Assembly: GCA_024220525.1 (NCBI GenBank)
Contig: JAMYWO010000174.1
Coordinates: 1-30,097, forward strand
Length of the DNA stretch: 30,097 bases
From: Cochliopodium minus
Taxonomy: Eukaryota > Discosea > Himatismenida > Cochliopodiidae
Direction: 5' to 3'
Shown here: positions 1-11,308 of the stretch, one piece after another
Position numbering within the stretch: the first letter of the stretch is position 1
Layout: each line of letters begins with the position of its first letter
Position numbers and translations under genes: made by a program
Notes under the pieces: model-generated
Databases searched by the model: none
Seen by the model: the letters and a program-made list of their open reading frames with translations, nothing else
Told to the model about the DNA's origin: nothing

Positions 1-140
1 GAAGTAAAAGTATATAAATAAAAAGAAAATATAAAGTAAAAGTATATAAATAAAAGAAAATATGAAGTAAAAGTATATAAATAAAAAGAAAATATAAAGT
101 AAAAGTATATAAATAAAAGAAAATATGAAGTAAAAGTATA
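1..140. repeat. Minisatellite R, copy 1 (31-32 bp units)
   Basis: About four and a half units of 31-32 bp alternate in two variants (each unit contains gtaaaagtatataaataaaa). On the minus strand the array lies inside a channel-gene intron whose donor is at 170-171. The same array, in the same orientation, occurs at about 20051-20120. The array runs off the left edge of the window, so its full length is unknown. Confidence 0.9.
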
Positions 141-171
141 AGAGTAAAAATATTGAAATATCTAATGTTAC

Positions 172-1634
172 CTCCCACTCTCAAAACACAACGAACTCCA
201 TAATCCACTGCATATGCTATTTTAAACAAAGTATTAAAAAAGATAACAATAAAATAATAAAATAAATTAAAATATCAAAGATTGAGTAATGAAGAAATTA
301 AATAAAATAATTAAATATTAAGATTGCAGTATTGAAGAAGTTAACTGATACAATTAAATATTGAGATTTCAGTATTGAAGAAGTTAACTGATATAATTAA
401 ATATTAAGAGATTGATAATAAATAATATATAAGATTACAAGTATTGAAGAATAAGGTTATTAAAGATTACAATATTGAAGAAAGAGAGAAGAGTTTTGAT
501 AAGAGGAGGGAATGGAAAAAGAATTTCCGGGCCATTTTTCTAAATATGCTAAAAATATATATATACATGCCACCCAATGTACCACCAATCCCAACATCAC
601 TATCAATTGTCCCAGTCTTATCCATGACACAAACCTTTAAAAAAATAAAATTTAAATAATAATAGAATATTTATATAAATATATTAATATATATATTAAT
701 ATATTTATAAAATATAAAATATAAATATATTAATATATTAATAAAATATAAAATATAAATATATTAATATATTAATAAAATATAAATGTTACATTAATGA
801 AGAAATACCTTATAGTGTTGTGTCTCCAAGATTGGAATATTTCAGAGAAATGAAATAAACGTAAAAAAATTAAAACTCTGGGAATTGAATGCACCCATGT
901 AAATAATCCTATCAAACTTAAAGGACAAGATATGGAAGCCATCAAATCTACAACAAACCTGTTGAACAAAAGAAATGAATTTGAAATTTTAATTAAAAAA
1001 AAAAAGAAATTACCAAGTTCTCAAATAATTTTTGGCAATCAGCCTTTTGTTTTTGATCAAGAAACCATCAAGATAATAAAAAGTGTGAAATCTTAAAAAA
1101 ATGTCGCACAAAAAGAAAAAGTCTCCAATAAAATCGAATGCCAACAAAATATATGTTGATTCATTTCTTTTCCATGAATCTCTGAAACATAATCTCAATG
1201 GAACTACAACACAATTGTAAATAGTGAAAATCCTGAAAAAATAAAAGGAAGAATGATAAATATGAAAATAAATTTAAAGATTTTACATTATAATCATATT
1301 CCACCACAATCTCCTTTCTCTTCTAAAAGGATCCCTCAATCTAAATTTAAATATATTAAATATTAGCTAAGTAACGGAGGAAAAATATTTATTTTTACCT
1401 TTGTAAAAAGGATTTCTTGTACTTTTCTTTATCTTTTTTGATCTTCTCTTCCTCTATCGATTTTTACAATATAAAATATTTAAAAACTTTTATCTCTTTA
1501 CTTTGTTTGACATAAGAATCTATATCTATAGTTTCCAAATTGTTTGCATTTATTTTGAAATCCTGTGGTATAGGTAGATATCTGCTCTTTGTTGTTTTTT
1601 GAATTAATTCAAATTCAAGAATATCATTCTTCAT
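172..1634 (-). CDS. Cyclic-nucleotide-gated-type cation channel, 5' half (S1 to pore helix)
   Basis: Eight exons, 5' to 3' on the minus strand: 1634-1502, 1453-1399, 1340-1287, 1232-1014, 958-809, 634-567, 548-471 and 216-172. They give 267 codons plus one base. A charged N-terminus leads to RLRDPFRRERRLWW before S1. S1-S3 carries the CNG/HCN-like pattern LCDIFLRFHTFYYLDG followed by LIAKNYLRTWFVVDLMAS. S4 is the IPRVLIFLRLFHF region, S5 is LIVMLGLVVHWVA, and the pore helix is YAVDYGVRCVLRVG. The coding sequence stops at a phase-1 donor inside minisatellite R. The matching phase and the rest of the protein are found only at 20027-17354, so this is half a gene in this arrangement. The start ATG (1632-1634) follows an A-run. 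The start and exon 7 are the least certain parts. Confidence 0.85.
217..470. repeat. Degenerate tandem repeat in a channel intron
   Basis: This intron of the channel gene contains two clear copies of a unit of about 44 bp (cagtattgaagaagttaact followed by gatacaattaaatattgaga), plus decayed copies near 430-480. On the minus strand each copy resembles the 5' splice-site neighbourhood of the exon ending at 471. The array probably grew by duplication of the exon-intron border. Confidence 0.7.
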
Positions 1635-1764
1635 TTTTTTTTTTTTTATAAATTATTTTTGTAAATTTCACAAATTTTGTCACCCAATTTTCAACACCAA
1701 TTTCAAAAAGAGGAAGAAAAAGGAGATGAGAAATAAAATAAAATTTAATTAATTAGTTGAAGTC
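1635..1764. other. Short spacer between two minus-strand genes
   Basis: 130 bp separate the stop of the DH-PH-RhoGAP-LIM-RasGAP gene (1765) from the channel start (1634). The sequence is AT-rich. I see no further gene or RNA in it. It must hold the 3' end of one gene and the promoter of the other. Confidence 0.6.
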
Positions 1765-4700
1765 TTATTTTTTCTTCTCTAGCACAGAGAGGATGGATTT
1801 AAGAAGGTTTTGATCATTAGGGCCATTCTAAAGAAAAAATGAGTATAAAGTCAAAGAAAAAAAAAGAAAAATGGCTTTTTACAAGATTCTCTTTAAAATT
1901 GGGAATTCTGACAGACAATTCTTCCTTGATTTTTTCCAAAAGATTAGGAGGTTTATAAGGTTGATTAAAAAAGAGTTGATTAGAAGCAGAAATGTTGGAA
2001 TAGTCCACCACGCTGATTTGTTGGATAAACTTGTCAAAATCTTGTTTACGTTTTTTCAAAATAGATTCATTGGCAAATTGCAAATAAACTTCTTTTTCTT
2101 CGAAAAATACTCCATTTGATAAATTTTGAATTATTTTCGAAATGAGCATCAGAATACGTGATTGATTTGGTGCCAATGTTGTTCCTTGTGGAAGTAACCC
2201 AAAAGTATGTGGTGCTACGATCGCAGGGCAAATGAATCTCAGAAATATGTATCTTTTTTTCAAAAAAATAAAAATAAAAATAAAAATAAAAATAAAAATA
2301 AAAATAAAATAAAAATGAAAATGAGAATAAAATAAATTTTATATAAATTAATTAATAATTAATTTTATATAAATTAATTAATAATTAAATAAAATGAAAT
2401 ACCCTCCAACAGCAGAAGAACCACTTTTATTGTATTTGGTGATAACGTTGATGTACAGAGTTTCACAAATTTGACGAATGGTGAAAGGAACAGAGTCAAT
2501 AGAGTTGAAAATAAAAGTTAAAAATTGATTAGTCAACATATCTATAATGTGTTGATTTTCTTGTATCGTTTTTTCGTCCAATGTCGCCTTACGTGGATCT
2601 TTAAATAATAAAAAATAAAAAATGAAAAAGTAAAAAAGTAAAAATTAAAAAAATTAAAAAAAATAAACACATTTGAATGTGGAAGAAAATAACAGAATAA
2701 TTTTACCCAATTCAATGACTTGATCAGTTTTGAGGATGAGGGACATAGGATCTTTCAAAGAAGCAAAAAGAAAAGGTATTCCAACAAAATTTGTGAAATT
2801 TTTCATCAGTTTCGTTGCTAACGTATTTCCTCTAAAAAGTGTTCCTATAAAAGAATATATTATAAAAGATTCGTTATAAAAATTAAATATTTTTTAATTT
2901 ACTTAATTTTTCATTATTTAATTTTTTAAAATTTTTTTATATTTTAATTAAAAACGTACCAGAGGAACTGGACTTTGCAACTTCTTTTTTCACAAAAAAT
3001 TTTACAAGATCAATCGTTTTTCCATGTAAATCAAACAATCTACCATCAAAAAAAAAAATAAAAAATTAATTAAAAATAAAAAAAAAAAGGAAAATAACCT
3101 TAATAAATTATTTGCAAGTTCATCACTTCCCGCTCCAACTGCATCCGATATCTCACGCAGAAAACAGCAATCACGTTGTAATAAAAGATCAAGAAGAGGA
3201 TTACTTTTTCAAAAAAAATTATTTTTAAAAAACAAAAAGAAAATAAAATGTGGAATAAAAAAAAAAAGTTCACAAAATTTTTCAAATCAATAAAAAATAA
3301 TAATTTTAAAATTCTTATATTTTTTTCGTAGCCTTTCCTCAAACAAATCAAAAATAAAAATAAATTTTGTTCTGTCCCAGGTAGATTAAATCAAGATCAA
3401 AAAAAAAAAATAAAGAAAAGAAAAAATAAAGAAAAGAAATAATAAAGAAAAGAAATAATAAAGAAAAGAAATTAATAAAGAAAGAAAAAATAAAGAAAAG
3501 AAATTAATAAAGAAAGAAAAAAAATAAAGAAAAGAATTAAACCTTTTTTCAGTGGGGGTATTTTTTTGTAGTTTTTTATCAATGGAAGGTTTGATGAGAG
3601 TACAGGTGTTACAAAAAAGGATTCCATTAACTAATGAATAATTTTCTTTTTCCATTTCACTTTCCAAAGAAATTCCACATTTTGAACAAACGCAACATGC
3701 TGCGTGATAATTGTCTCCACTTTTACTTTCTATCGTTTCTCCTTCTATTGGACTGAAACAGATCAAACCTTTAACAAAAACAAAAAAAAATTAATCTTTT
3801 TCCGTGAAAATTTTGAAAATTATTTATTTTGATACATTAATTTGAAAATTATTTATTTTGATACATTAATTTGAAAATTATTTATTTTTATACAATATTT
3901 TTAAAAATTATTTATTTTGATACATTAATTTGAAAATTATTTATTTTGATACATTAATTTAAAAATTATTTATTTTGATACATTAATTTAAAAATTATTT
4001 AAAAGTGTTCAATAAAAAATTGTTTCAATAAGTTAAAAAATTATTTGTTTTTATAATTTAATTAAATATGTTAATTTTAAAAAAATTAATTATTTAAATA
4101 TGTTAGTTTTTAAAAAATTGATTATTTAAATGTGTTAGTTTTTAAAAAATTGATTATTCAAATGTGTTAGTTTTTAAAAAAATGTTAAATTTAAAAAACT
4201 AATAACTGATTATATTTTTTAATGAAAAAAAAAAGAGGTACATCTAACTCCATACAATTTCGAGTAGTCAGCAACACATAAAATGAGAGCATTTTGTTCC
4301 ATGTAACCATACTTTAAATTTCTTGGACAAAGTGTACATTTCCTTTTTTTTGTAAAAAAATTTTGATATTTTTTCTTATTTACTTTTTATTAATTATTAT
4401 TGTTGTTATTTTTATATCATTTCAATTTTTTTAAAAAAATACCAGAATTTTTTTTCTTAAATAAAATTATTTCATTTATTATTATTTAATTCATTTTATT
4501 ATTTAATTTATTTAATTTGTTTTATTATTTAAATTGTTTTTTTTTTAATTATATTTTATTATTTAATTTATTTTATTATTTAATTTATTTCTTATTTAAT
4601 TTATTTTCTTGTTCAATTTATTTTCTTATTTAAATTATTTTTTATTATATTTTAAATTTAGGTATCAATTTTTTTTTTAAAAAAAGAGAATTATACATGC

Positions 4701-7700
4701 AATCAACATGAAAGAGATACTTGGAGGTGGTGGCGCAAATTTCGTCATTCATAAGTGGCTTGTTACACTCATTACACTTGTAAACAGGATTTTCGGTGTT
4801 ATAATTTTCTCCTTTAAATAATAAATATATAAAATAAAAATTAAATTTAAAATAAAAAAATAAAAAATAAAATAAAAAATTGTTGAAATAAAATAAAATA
4901 AAATAAATAAAATAAAATAAAAATAAAAATAAAAATAAATTAAAAAAAAAATCTAATTTGAAGAAATAAATAAATTAAAAATTTAAAAGAGAAAAAGGAA
5001 ATAGAAACCTTTAGGGTTAAGGGGAGACTGTAAATGATCAGGAGGTAAACGCTCAAGAAAGGATTTGGAATCGAAAGTGAAGGGGACAGGTGTTTTGAAA
5101 TTGGCAACAACTTGACGAGTGAGAAGATCAGTTGAGGAGACTTTTATTGGAGGAGATATGTTTCTTTCAAATACTTCCACAAAATTCTCCATTAAAAATT
5201 GCACTCCTCCATAGATGCTCTCATAATCAAAATTTCTCCCTTTTTTCAAATGAATTAAAAAAAAATGATAAAAATAAATGACTTAATGCGACACATTTAA
5301 AAATTGTTTAAAAAAAAATTTAAAAAAAAAAGTATCTTTTAAAATAAATAGGATATATTTTAAAATAAATAGGATATATTTTAAATAAAAAGGAATTCCT
5401 TTTTCTAATATAAAATTCATTTCTTAAAAATAATTTAAAATTCATTTCTTAAAATTTTTGAAATGTAAATTTTTTTTTTTTAAAAGATTAAAATTGATTT
5501 CTGATTATGAAAAATTAATTTTTGAAATAAAAACAATGAAAGTTCAAAAAAAAGAGTACCCATGTGATTCTCCTTGGTACGAGGTTCAGGGCAAAGGATA
5601 CCACAACCCAAAGAAATAGCAAGAGAATTGGAATCAATTTTGTTTTTTTCTTTATGAAGAAGGAGAAGTGAAAAAAAATCAAACAAATAAATCAACAAAT
5701 CATATCTGTATCCCTGTAATTTCCTCAATATTTCCTTTTTTTAAAAAAAAAAAATTTAAAACAAACCAAGATTAAAGATGAATTAATTGGATTATTTAAA
5801 TAAAGATAAATGTGTTAATTAAAGATAAATTAAATAAAAAAAAGAAAATAATGATGAATTTAAAGATTAATTTTAAAAGATAAATGAACAAATGATTAAT
5901 ATTGAGATAAATGAATTTAAAAAGATTAAGATTTAAAGATTAATGAATTTTAAAAGATAAATGAACAATTGATTAATATTGAGATAAATGAATTTAAAAA
6001 AAAGATAAAGATTTAAAGATGAATGAATTTAAAAAGATTTAAATCAAAAGATAAATGAATTTAAAAAGATTAAGATTTAAAGATAAATGAATTTAAAAAA
6101 AGAGGGAGAGATACATTGATCTTTTTTGATTTGGCAGAAACAGAGTCTTGAGATTTGATGACAAGGGTGATGGGATGAAATAAATCATAAGAAACAACAG
6201 GATCAGGTAAAGAACGAATGAAATTTTTCAAAACTTCACCAACCGTATCTGTTGCATAATCTGTCACATGTATCATTGCTCCTCTGTTTATTGATTCTAT
6301 CACAAAATTACTTTCATTATTTTCATTTTCTTTTATCATTATTCTTGATATGTCCAATCCAAATTGTTTTATGTTTTCTACCAATGTTGTCACCAACTCT
6401 ATTATCTCCAACCTAAATTTTATTTAATATTTCATACGAATTTATTAAAACAAATAAAACAAAAATAAAAATAAATAAAAAATAAATTATCAATAAAAAA
6501 ATGAAAAATAAAATAAAAATTCATGATTAAAAAAATAATTTTTTTTCTTTAATAAAATCAATTTTTTATTATTTTTTATTAACAATATTAAAATAAAAAA
6601 TAATTAGCAATTATTTTCTGCGAAAAATGTTTTTTTACCCATCATTCTCTTTTTTCTTCATGAGGACATCAAGAGAGACACCAAAGTACTTGGTTTTGAA
6701 AACGTTATTAATGGAACTTTTCAAAGACAAAATCCAACGAGTTCTAGAGTTTTCCACTTCTGCATCCATTTTCATCTTTTCTTCATCATGTATTAAATCA
6801 AAAGATACTTCGTTTTCAAATTCCTATTTCAAACAAAAATTTTTAAAAAATATTAATAATGATAATTTAAAATAAATAAATAAAAATCAAGAAATAAATT
6901 ATAAGAAAAAATTTTACTTCAATCTGTAATTTCTCAACGTAATATTTTTTACGGAAACTATATTTGTTGGGGACGGACTTGTTGGGTTCAGCAGAAATGA
7001 GGATGTCATTAAATAACCACCAATAAGTCGGGATTTTTTTTTTCCCTTTTAACTCGTGCAACAGACCTCTTTGTAACAAAATTCTTCCTGGTACTGCCAA
7101 TTTTTCCTAATTTATAAAATTTTTTTTGATATTATTTTGAATCTATAATTAGATAATATATATTATAAGATTATAAATAATTATAATATAATTCAAAATA
7201 TAAAAAATATATTATAAATATAAAATTAAAATCTTCAAAGATATAGAAAGGATATTTAAAAAAATAAATTTCAGAAAAAATTATGGAAAGATAATTACTG
7301 TCAAACCAGTGATCTCAGTGGATAACTTTTCAATTTCAGACATGGATCTACTCTCACCAGTTTGTTCCTTTAATTCACCAAGTTCAAAGATTGCTTTTTC
7401 AAGATATTGATAATCAGGATCAGAAGATTCTGTCACCTTTTTCAATTCTTCCAATTCTATTTGATATTGAGTGATTCTATTAAGAGGAAAAGTCAACAAA
7501 ATATCAAAAGGAATTCCGGGACAATGATTGCAATTTTCCTTTCCATTTTCCAAGAATTCAGTGAACCAGGTGTTCTTTTTCAATTCAGAAACTTCTATTC
7601 TCGCATTTCTCCAATTATTCAGATAATAGGAATAAATTCTCAAATTCGGAATCTTGAGATAAAAATAAGATTTAATTTAAGATTATTTTATAATAATTAG

Positions 7701-8555
7701 AAGAATAAAAAAATTTTAAATAGAAAAAGCAAAAGAAAATTTTTTTTTTTTTTTTACCAAATTCCAAAAGAGTGTTCCAACCAAACAATATTGAGGTTTT
7801 TTCTTCAGAATGAAAATTTCTTTAACAATGGTGTTGTGCAATTTCCAAATTTGTTCAATATTTGCAAATAAATTCAAAACAGAGAGTGGTTTGAGACTCT
7901 TGGATGATTTGATTTTCTTTTTTTCAAAATTAAGATTTCCCACACTCAATCTTTCTTTATAAGTTTTGCAAATAGAAAAGAGTTTGCTTATATAATCGGT
8001 CTCTGAGGAGATGATCCTGGCAAGGATTTCTATTCTTTGATGAATGAATTGATTTGATCCAGTAGAATTGGTTTCTTTGACTATAGGAGATATAGTCCAT
8101 TGATTATTAATATCCTTTGTCAAAGTCAATCTTCTTTTATTCACGTAGACAATGATTTTGTTAGTATTTGTTTTTATTGCCTCATTTTTGTTTTCTTTCA
8201 ATTTATCTATTTCATCAAATAATTGTGGAGAGGAAGATAGACTATAGGGGTTTTGTATTTCATCATTTACTGTATTTTCATCTATATTCTCTTCTATCTG
8301 AGAATTTTCATTTGAGGGATTGTTCCCTTTGTTATTCTCATACGTATCATAATGAGAAAATTCTTGTAATTTATTTTCTATTGATGAAAAAATGGATTGA
8401 TCATCCAACTCTTCTGTTTTTAAGTCTTCATTGAATTCCATACTGGCTTTCCTCGAATTTATTGACTCGATCAATTTTAATACTTCACTGACTTCTTGTT
8501 CATTAAAAGAGATGCTAATAAGGGATTCCTTGATTATATTCAAGACAGAATTCAT
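1765..8555 (-). CDS. DH-PH-RhoGAP-LIM-LIM-RasGAP multidomain GTPase regulator
   Basis: Sixteen exons, 5' to 3': 8555-7758, 7652-7299, 7106-6918, 6823-6639, 6412-6115, 5734-5560, 5239-5009, 4811-4697, 4342-4242, 3768-3543, 3203-3099, 3039-2960, 2844-2707, 2598-2403, 2252-1883 and 1827-1765. Together they give 1,207 residues with every splice phase consistent. Order: acidic leader (1-165); RhoGEF DH (about 171-384); PH (about 385-500, GRILLQRGLL and WWLFNDILIS); RhoGAP (about 494-680, VGEVLKNFIRSLPDPVV); two complete LIM zinc fingers (about 752-870, e.g. CNEC, HVDCMKCTLC, HAACCVCSKC, CNTC); RasGAP (about 890-1187). The RasGAP keeps the arginine finger (TLFRGNTLATKLM) and the FLRFICPAI motif, so it should stimulate Ras GTP hydrolysis. 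The RhoGAP GIFR loop is altered (DISR) but retains an Arg. By family knowledge the protein would load one Rho-type GTPase, switch off another, and switch off Ras. It shares a 156-bp spacer with the divergent ataxin-3 gene. Confidence 0.9.
2265..2312. repeat. (aaaaat)n microsatellite in an intron
   Basis: A run of aaaaat units lies within the RasGAP intron 2253-2402. The intron also contains two copies of aattttatataaattaatta at about 2334-2385. Confidence 0.8.
3823..4005. repeat. Intronic minisatellite, about 29-bp unit
   Basis: Five to six copies of a unit containing gaaaattatttattttgata sit in the intron 3769-4241 between the two LIM exons. The copies differ by a few substitutions, so the array is not perfectly homogenised. 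Confidence 0.85.
4060..4200. repeat. Second intronic tandem repeat, about 34-bp unit
   Basis: Roughly four copies of a unit with aaatgtgttagtttttaaaa and attgattatt follow the 29-bp array in the same LIM intron. Copies decay toward the edges. Confidence 0.75.
5760..6110. repeat. Intronic degenerate repeat between RhoGAP exons
   Basis: The intron 5735-6114 is filled by loosely repeated blocks such as gataaatgaatttaaaaaga, gattaagatttaaagat and gaacaattgattaatattga. No coding signal is seen on either strand. Confidence 0.7.
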
Positions 8556-8711
8556 ATTTCTTTTGAATATTTTTTAAAAAGAATAGTATTAATATTTTTT
8601 TTTTATTTTCAAATGAATTTTAAGTTCTTGGATTGAAATAAACTGCTTTGAAAACATCAATGATGGTTCTGAATTTCTTTCCAAAATAAAAAAAAAAATC
8701 GAACTTCAAAA
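8556..8711. promoter_or_regulatory. Divergent spacer, RasGAP-family gene and ataxin-3 gene
   Basis: 156 bp separate two start codons that point away from each other, so both promoters must lie here. The sequence is AT-rich with a 12-A run. I recognise no named element. Confidence 0.5.
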
Positions 8712-10293
8712 ATGAATAATAAAGATGGTATATTGATTTATTGGGAGAAACAAGAGGTATTTATTTATTTCTATTTTATTTTTTCACATTAAATAAATTC
8801 AAGGCTGGATTATGTGGAGTTCATTGTGTAAACAGTAATCTTTTTTTGATCATAATAAAGTTTTATTTTAAAAAATATTTAAAATGAAAATAGCCCTTTT
8901 ACAAGGTCCTTATGTAACCGAAATTGAATTAGCTCAAATAGCTTTGAAATTGGACGTAAAAATTATCAATTAAAAATGAATATAAAATGTTTATTTCTTA
9001 AAAAAGGATAATGAAAAATTGTTGATGAGAGAAAATGGGACAGAATCTGAAGATTTTCTAAAATTCATGGCAGAAGAAAGTGGAAACGTTGCATTAGATG
9101 GGAATTATAGTATTCAGGTATTATCGGAAGCATTAAAAGTATGGGATCTAAATTGTATTTCAATCACTTCAAAAGAAGAATTCACCAAAGATATAAAACA
9201 AAATCCCTCCAAACAACAAGGATTTATTTGCAATCTTGTAAACTTTTGTTTTCAATTTAATTTTTTAATCCCCTTTTTTATACCTCCATAAACAAATAGG
9301 CTGCTCATTGGTTCACAGTCAGAAAGATTGAGGGTCATTGGTGGAATCTTAATAGTCTTTCGGAAGAAGGTATGATGTCTATTTTTTTATTTCATGGAAA
9401 CATATTTTTAACGAGGAAAAAAAAAACTAACATCCATATTGTTATTTTCATTTGGTGTATACAATTGGAATCGCAATTACATATTTATTATTTTTAATGA
9501 TTATTATGAAAGGACCTACTTATGTTGGTGAACTTTATTTGACTGCAATGCTTGATACATTAGTTCTTGAGGGATATTCTATTTTTGTTGGTAAGAAAAT
9601 CAAAATTTGATTCTTGATTTGGTTTTTATCCAAAATTAGAGATGACCCTAATTATTATAATTCACTTAATTCTTTTTTTTTCCAAATTTGATTAAAAGTA
9701 CAAGGAAATTTTCCACAAACTAATTCTAGTCTTTCAAATTCATTTACGATGGGGAGAGGGAAATGGCTAAACAGATTTCCTCCTGGTCAAAAACAGCAAC
9801 CAAAGAATAATCCTTTTTCCACTCCTGGACACCGATTGGGAGGAGATAATGATAATAACAATGGTGGTGGTGAAAATATGACAGATGAAGATATTGAATT
9901 CCAAAAAATCTTGGAATTATCCATGCAAACTGCCAAAGAAGAAAAACTTTTGAAAATTAAAGATGAACCGGAAAAAGGTATTAATTCTTTTATTTATTTT
10001 TTATTATTATTTTTTATTCATTTGTTTTATTTCTTTTATTTCTTTTTATTTTTATTCAAAAAGGTAAGGATGTCACTGAACTCTCCATACAAACACCACT
10101 CGGTAATTTCAAACGCAGATTTCTAAAAACAGACAAAACGGAAATATTGTATTCTTATTTGGAGGCTAACGGGATTGATTTCAATATGTACAAGATCTCC
10201 ATCAATTTTTCAAATGATGTTATTGATCGCGAAAAAACTTTTGAAGAGTCCAAGTTACATCCTAGATCCGCTTTGATTGTCAAAAAGAACTAA
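8712..10293 (+). CDS. ATXN3: Ataxin-3-type Josephin deubiquitinase with UBX domain
   Basis: Eight exons: 8712-8756, 8804-8834, 8894-8955, 9007-9237, 9300-9369, 9513-9590, 9699-9977 and 10064-10293, giving 341 residues with consistent phases. The Josephin catalytic set is intact: Gln in WEKQE, nucleophile Cys in AGLCGVHCVN, His in AAHWFTVRK and Asn in WWNLNSL. SGNVALDGNYSIQVLSEALK matches human ataxin-3 closely. After it come a Gly/Asn/Pro-rich linker with NPFSTPGHRLGG (resembling the SHP box that binds Cdc48/p97), a UIM-like helix DEDIEFQKILELSMQ in which the usual Ala is replaced, and a C-terminal UBX-like domain (TPLGNFKRRF to SALIVKKN). It should trim ubiquitin chains at Cdc48/p97. There is no polyglutamine tract. 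A 31-nt exon carries the catalytic Cys. Confidence 0.93.
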
Positions 10294-10480
10294 AAAAAAA
10301 TTAAAATTATCTTTTTCTGAAAATATTTGTCTTCATCTGGAATATGGTAATAAAATAATTTTCACAACATTAATCACAAATAATAGTTTGAACAAGAATA
10401 AGGAGAAGATATTAAATTTTCGGTCAATTTTATGTAAAAAATAAAAAAAAATCACAAAATAAAAAAAATTGTAACTTGAA
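10294..10480. other. Spacer between ataxin-3 and WIPI-like genes
   Basis: 187 bp of AT-rich sequence between two plus-strand genes. No ORF, RNA or repeat could be supported. It should contain the 3' end of the deubiquitinase gene and the promoter of the next. Confidence 0.5.
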
Positions 10481-11195
10481 ATGCACTTTAATGATAATAT
10501 AAATTCTTTGAGATTTCATTCCAATCGCACACGCCTATTTGTTGCCACCACAAAAGGATTTGCAATAATAGATTTGTCGAATAAGAAAGAAAAATTGGCA
10601 GATACAAGAAAAATAATCAATAAAGGGATCTCTATTGTTGCCCAGATGGGAACTACAGATAGAATGGGATTGGTGGGTGGCCCTATAGAGCCTTATGAAG
10701 GAGGAAGTTTTATTGGATGGGATGATAGGTGAGTTTTATTGTTACTCTTTCCTATAATTTAGCCTTTTTTTTAAAAAAATATTCTTACAAAATTAATTCA
10801 CATTTTTAGGCATTCTGAACATGAATTTGCCAATCTTAAAAGTATTAATGATAAAATCACTGATATGAAAATCGAAAATGAAAAGTAAAAGATATGTTTT
10901 TCCCTTTATTTTTTTTATTTCTAATAAAATCTAGATTGTACTTAGGTGTGGTTGATAAATTGTACATTTATCAATTTCCCTCAATGAAAGAATCTTTGGA
11001 GGGTATTTTTTTTACTTTTGTTTGATTGAAATTTAATTAAATATTTAATAATTACTCTTTCCATTTAGTTTCATTTTATAACACTGAAAATGAAAGAGGC
11101 ACATTTGACGTAAAAGCAGAAGGGAAAAGAGAGATATTTTCCTATCTTTATTCCAAAAATAGTTTTCGTGTTTATGATCTCGTATCTCAACAAAG
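10481..11195 (+). CDS. WIPI/Atg18-like beta-propeller protein, 5' part
   Basis: Exons 10481-10728, 10810-10884, 10935-11002 and 11069-11195, with consistent phases. The last ends at a donor 113 bp before the N gap. The start (MHFNDNINSLRFHSNRTRLF) and blades such as LFVATTKGFAIID, LVGGP, GGSFIGWDDR and LYLGVVDKLYIYQFPSMKESL follow the PROPPIN pattern. PROPPINs bind phosphoinositides on autophagosomes and endosomes. The F/LRRG lipid-binding motif is not in the visible part and would lie in or beyond the gap. The third exon's end could be 11001 or 11002; phase favours 11002. It could instead be another small WD-like propeller. The family call is moderately sure. Confidence 0.7.
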
Positions 11196-11213
11196 GTATT
11201 CTTTTTTAATTTT

Positions 11214-11308
11214 ATATTTTTTATTTTTTTATTTTATTTTTTATTTTTTATTTTTTATTTTTATTTTTATTTTTATTTTTATTTTTTATTTTTTATTTTT
11301 TATTTTTT
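11214..11308. repeat. (attttt)n microsatellite at the edge of the gap
   Basis: A long run of atttttt/atttttatttt units in the WIPI intron leads straight into the Ns. This kind of sequence commonly stops short-read assembly. Confidence 0.9.

Noticed and set aside
540-640. DKTGTI on the minus strand, suggesting a P-type ATPase phosphorylation site
   Set aside because: It is another frame of the S5 exon. The phase set by neighbouring exons gives the hydrophobic S5 reading, and no other ATPase motif is present.
444-659. A 71-residue plus-strand frame
   Set aside because: It overlaps channel exons (S5 and the S5-pore linker) on the minus strand, which fit the domain and phase.
3204-3542. A possible extra exon (FEERLRKKYKN) between LIM2 and RasGAP
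   Set aside because: No usable donor follows it, and direct splicing from 3543 to 3203 keeps phase exactly.
3823-4200. Regularly spaced repeats suggesting a CRISPR-like array
   Set aside because: They are contiguous tandem units without unique spacers, inside a eukaryotic intron.
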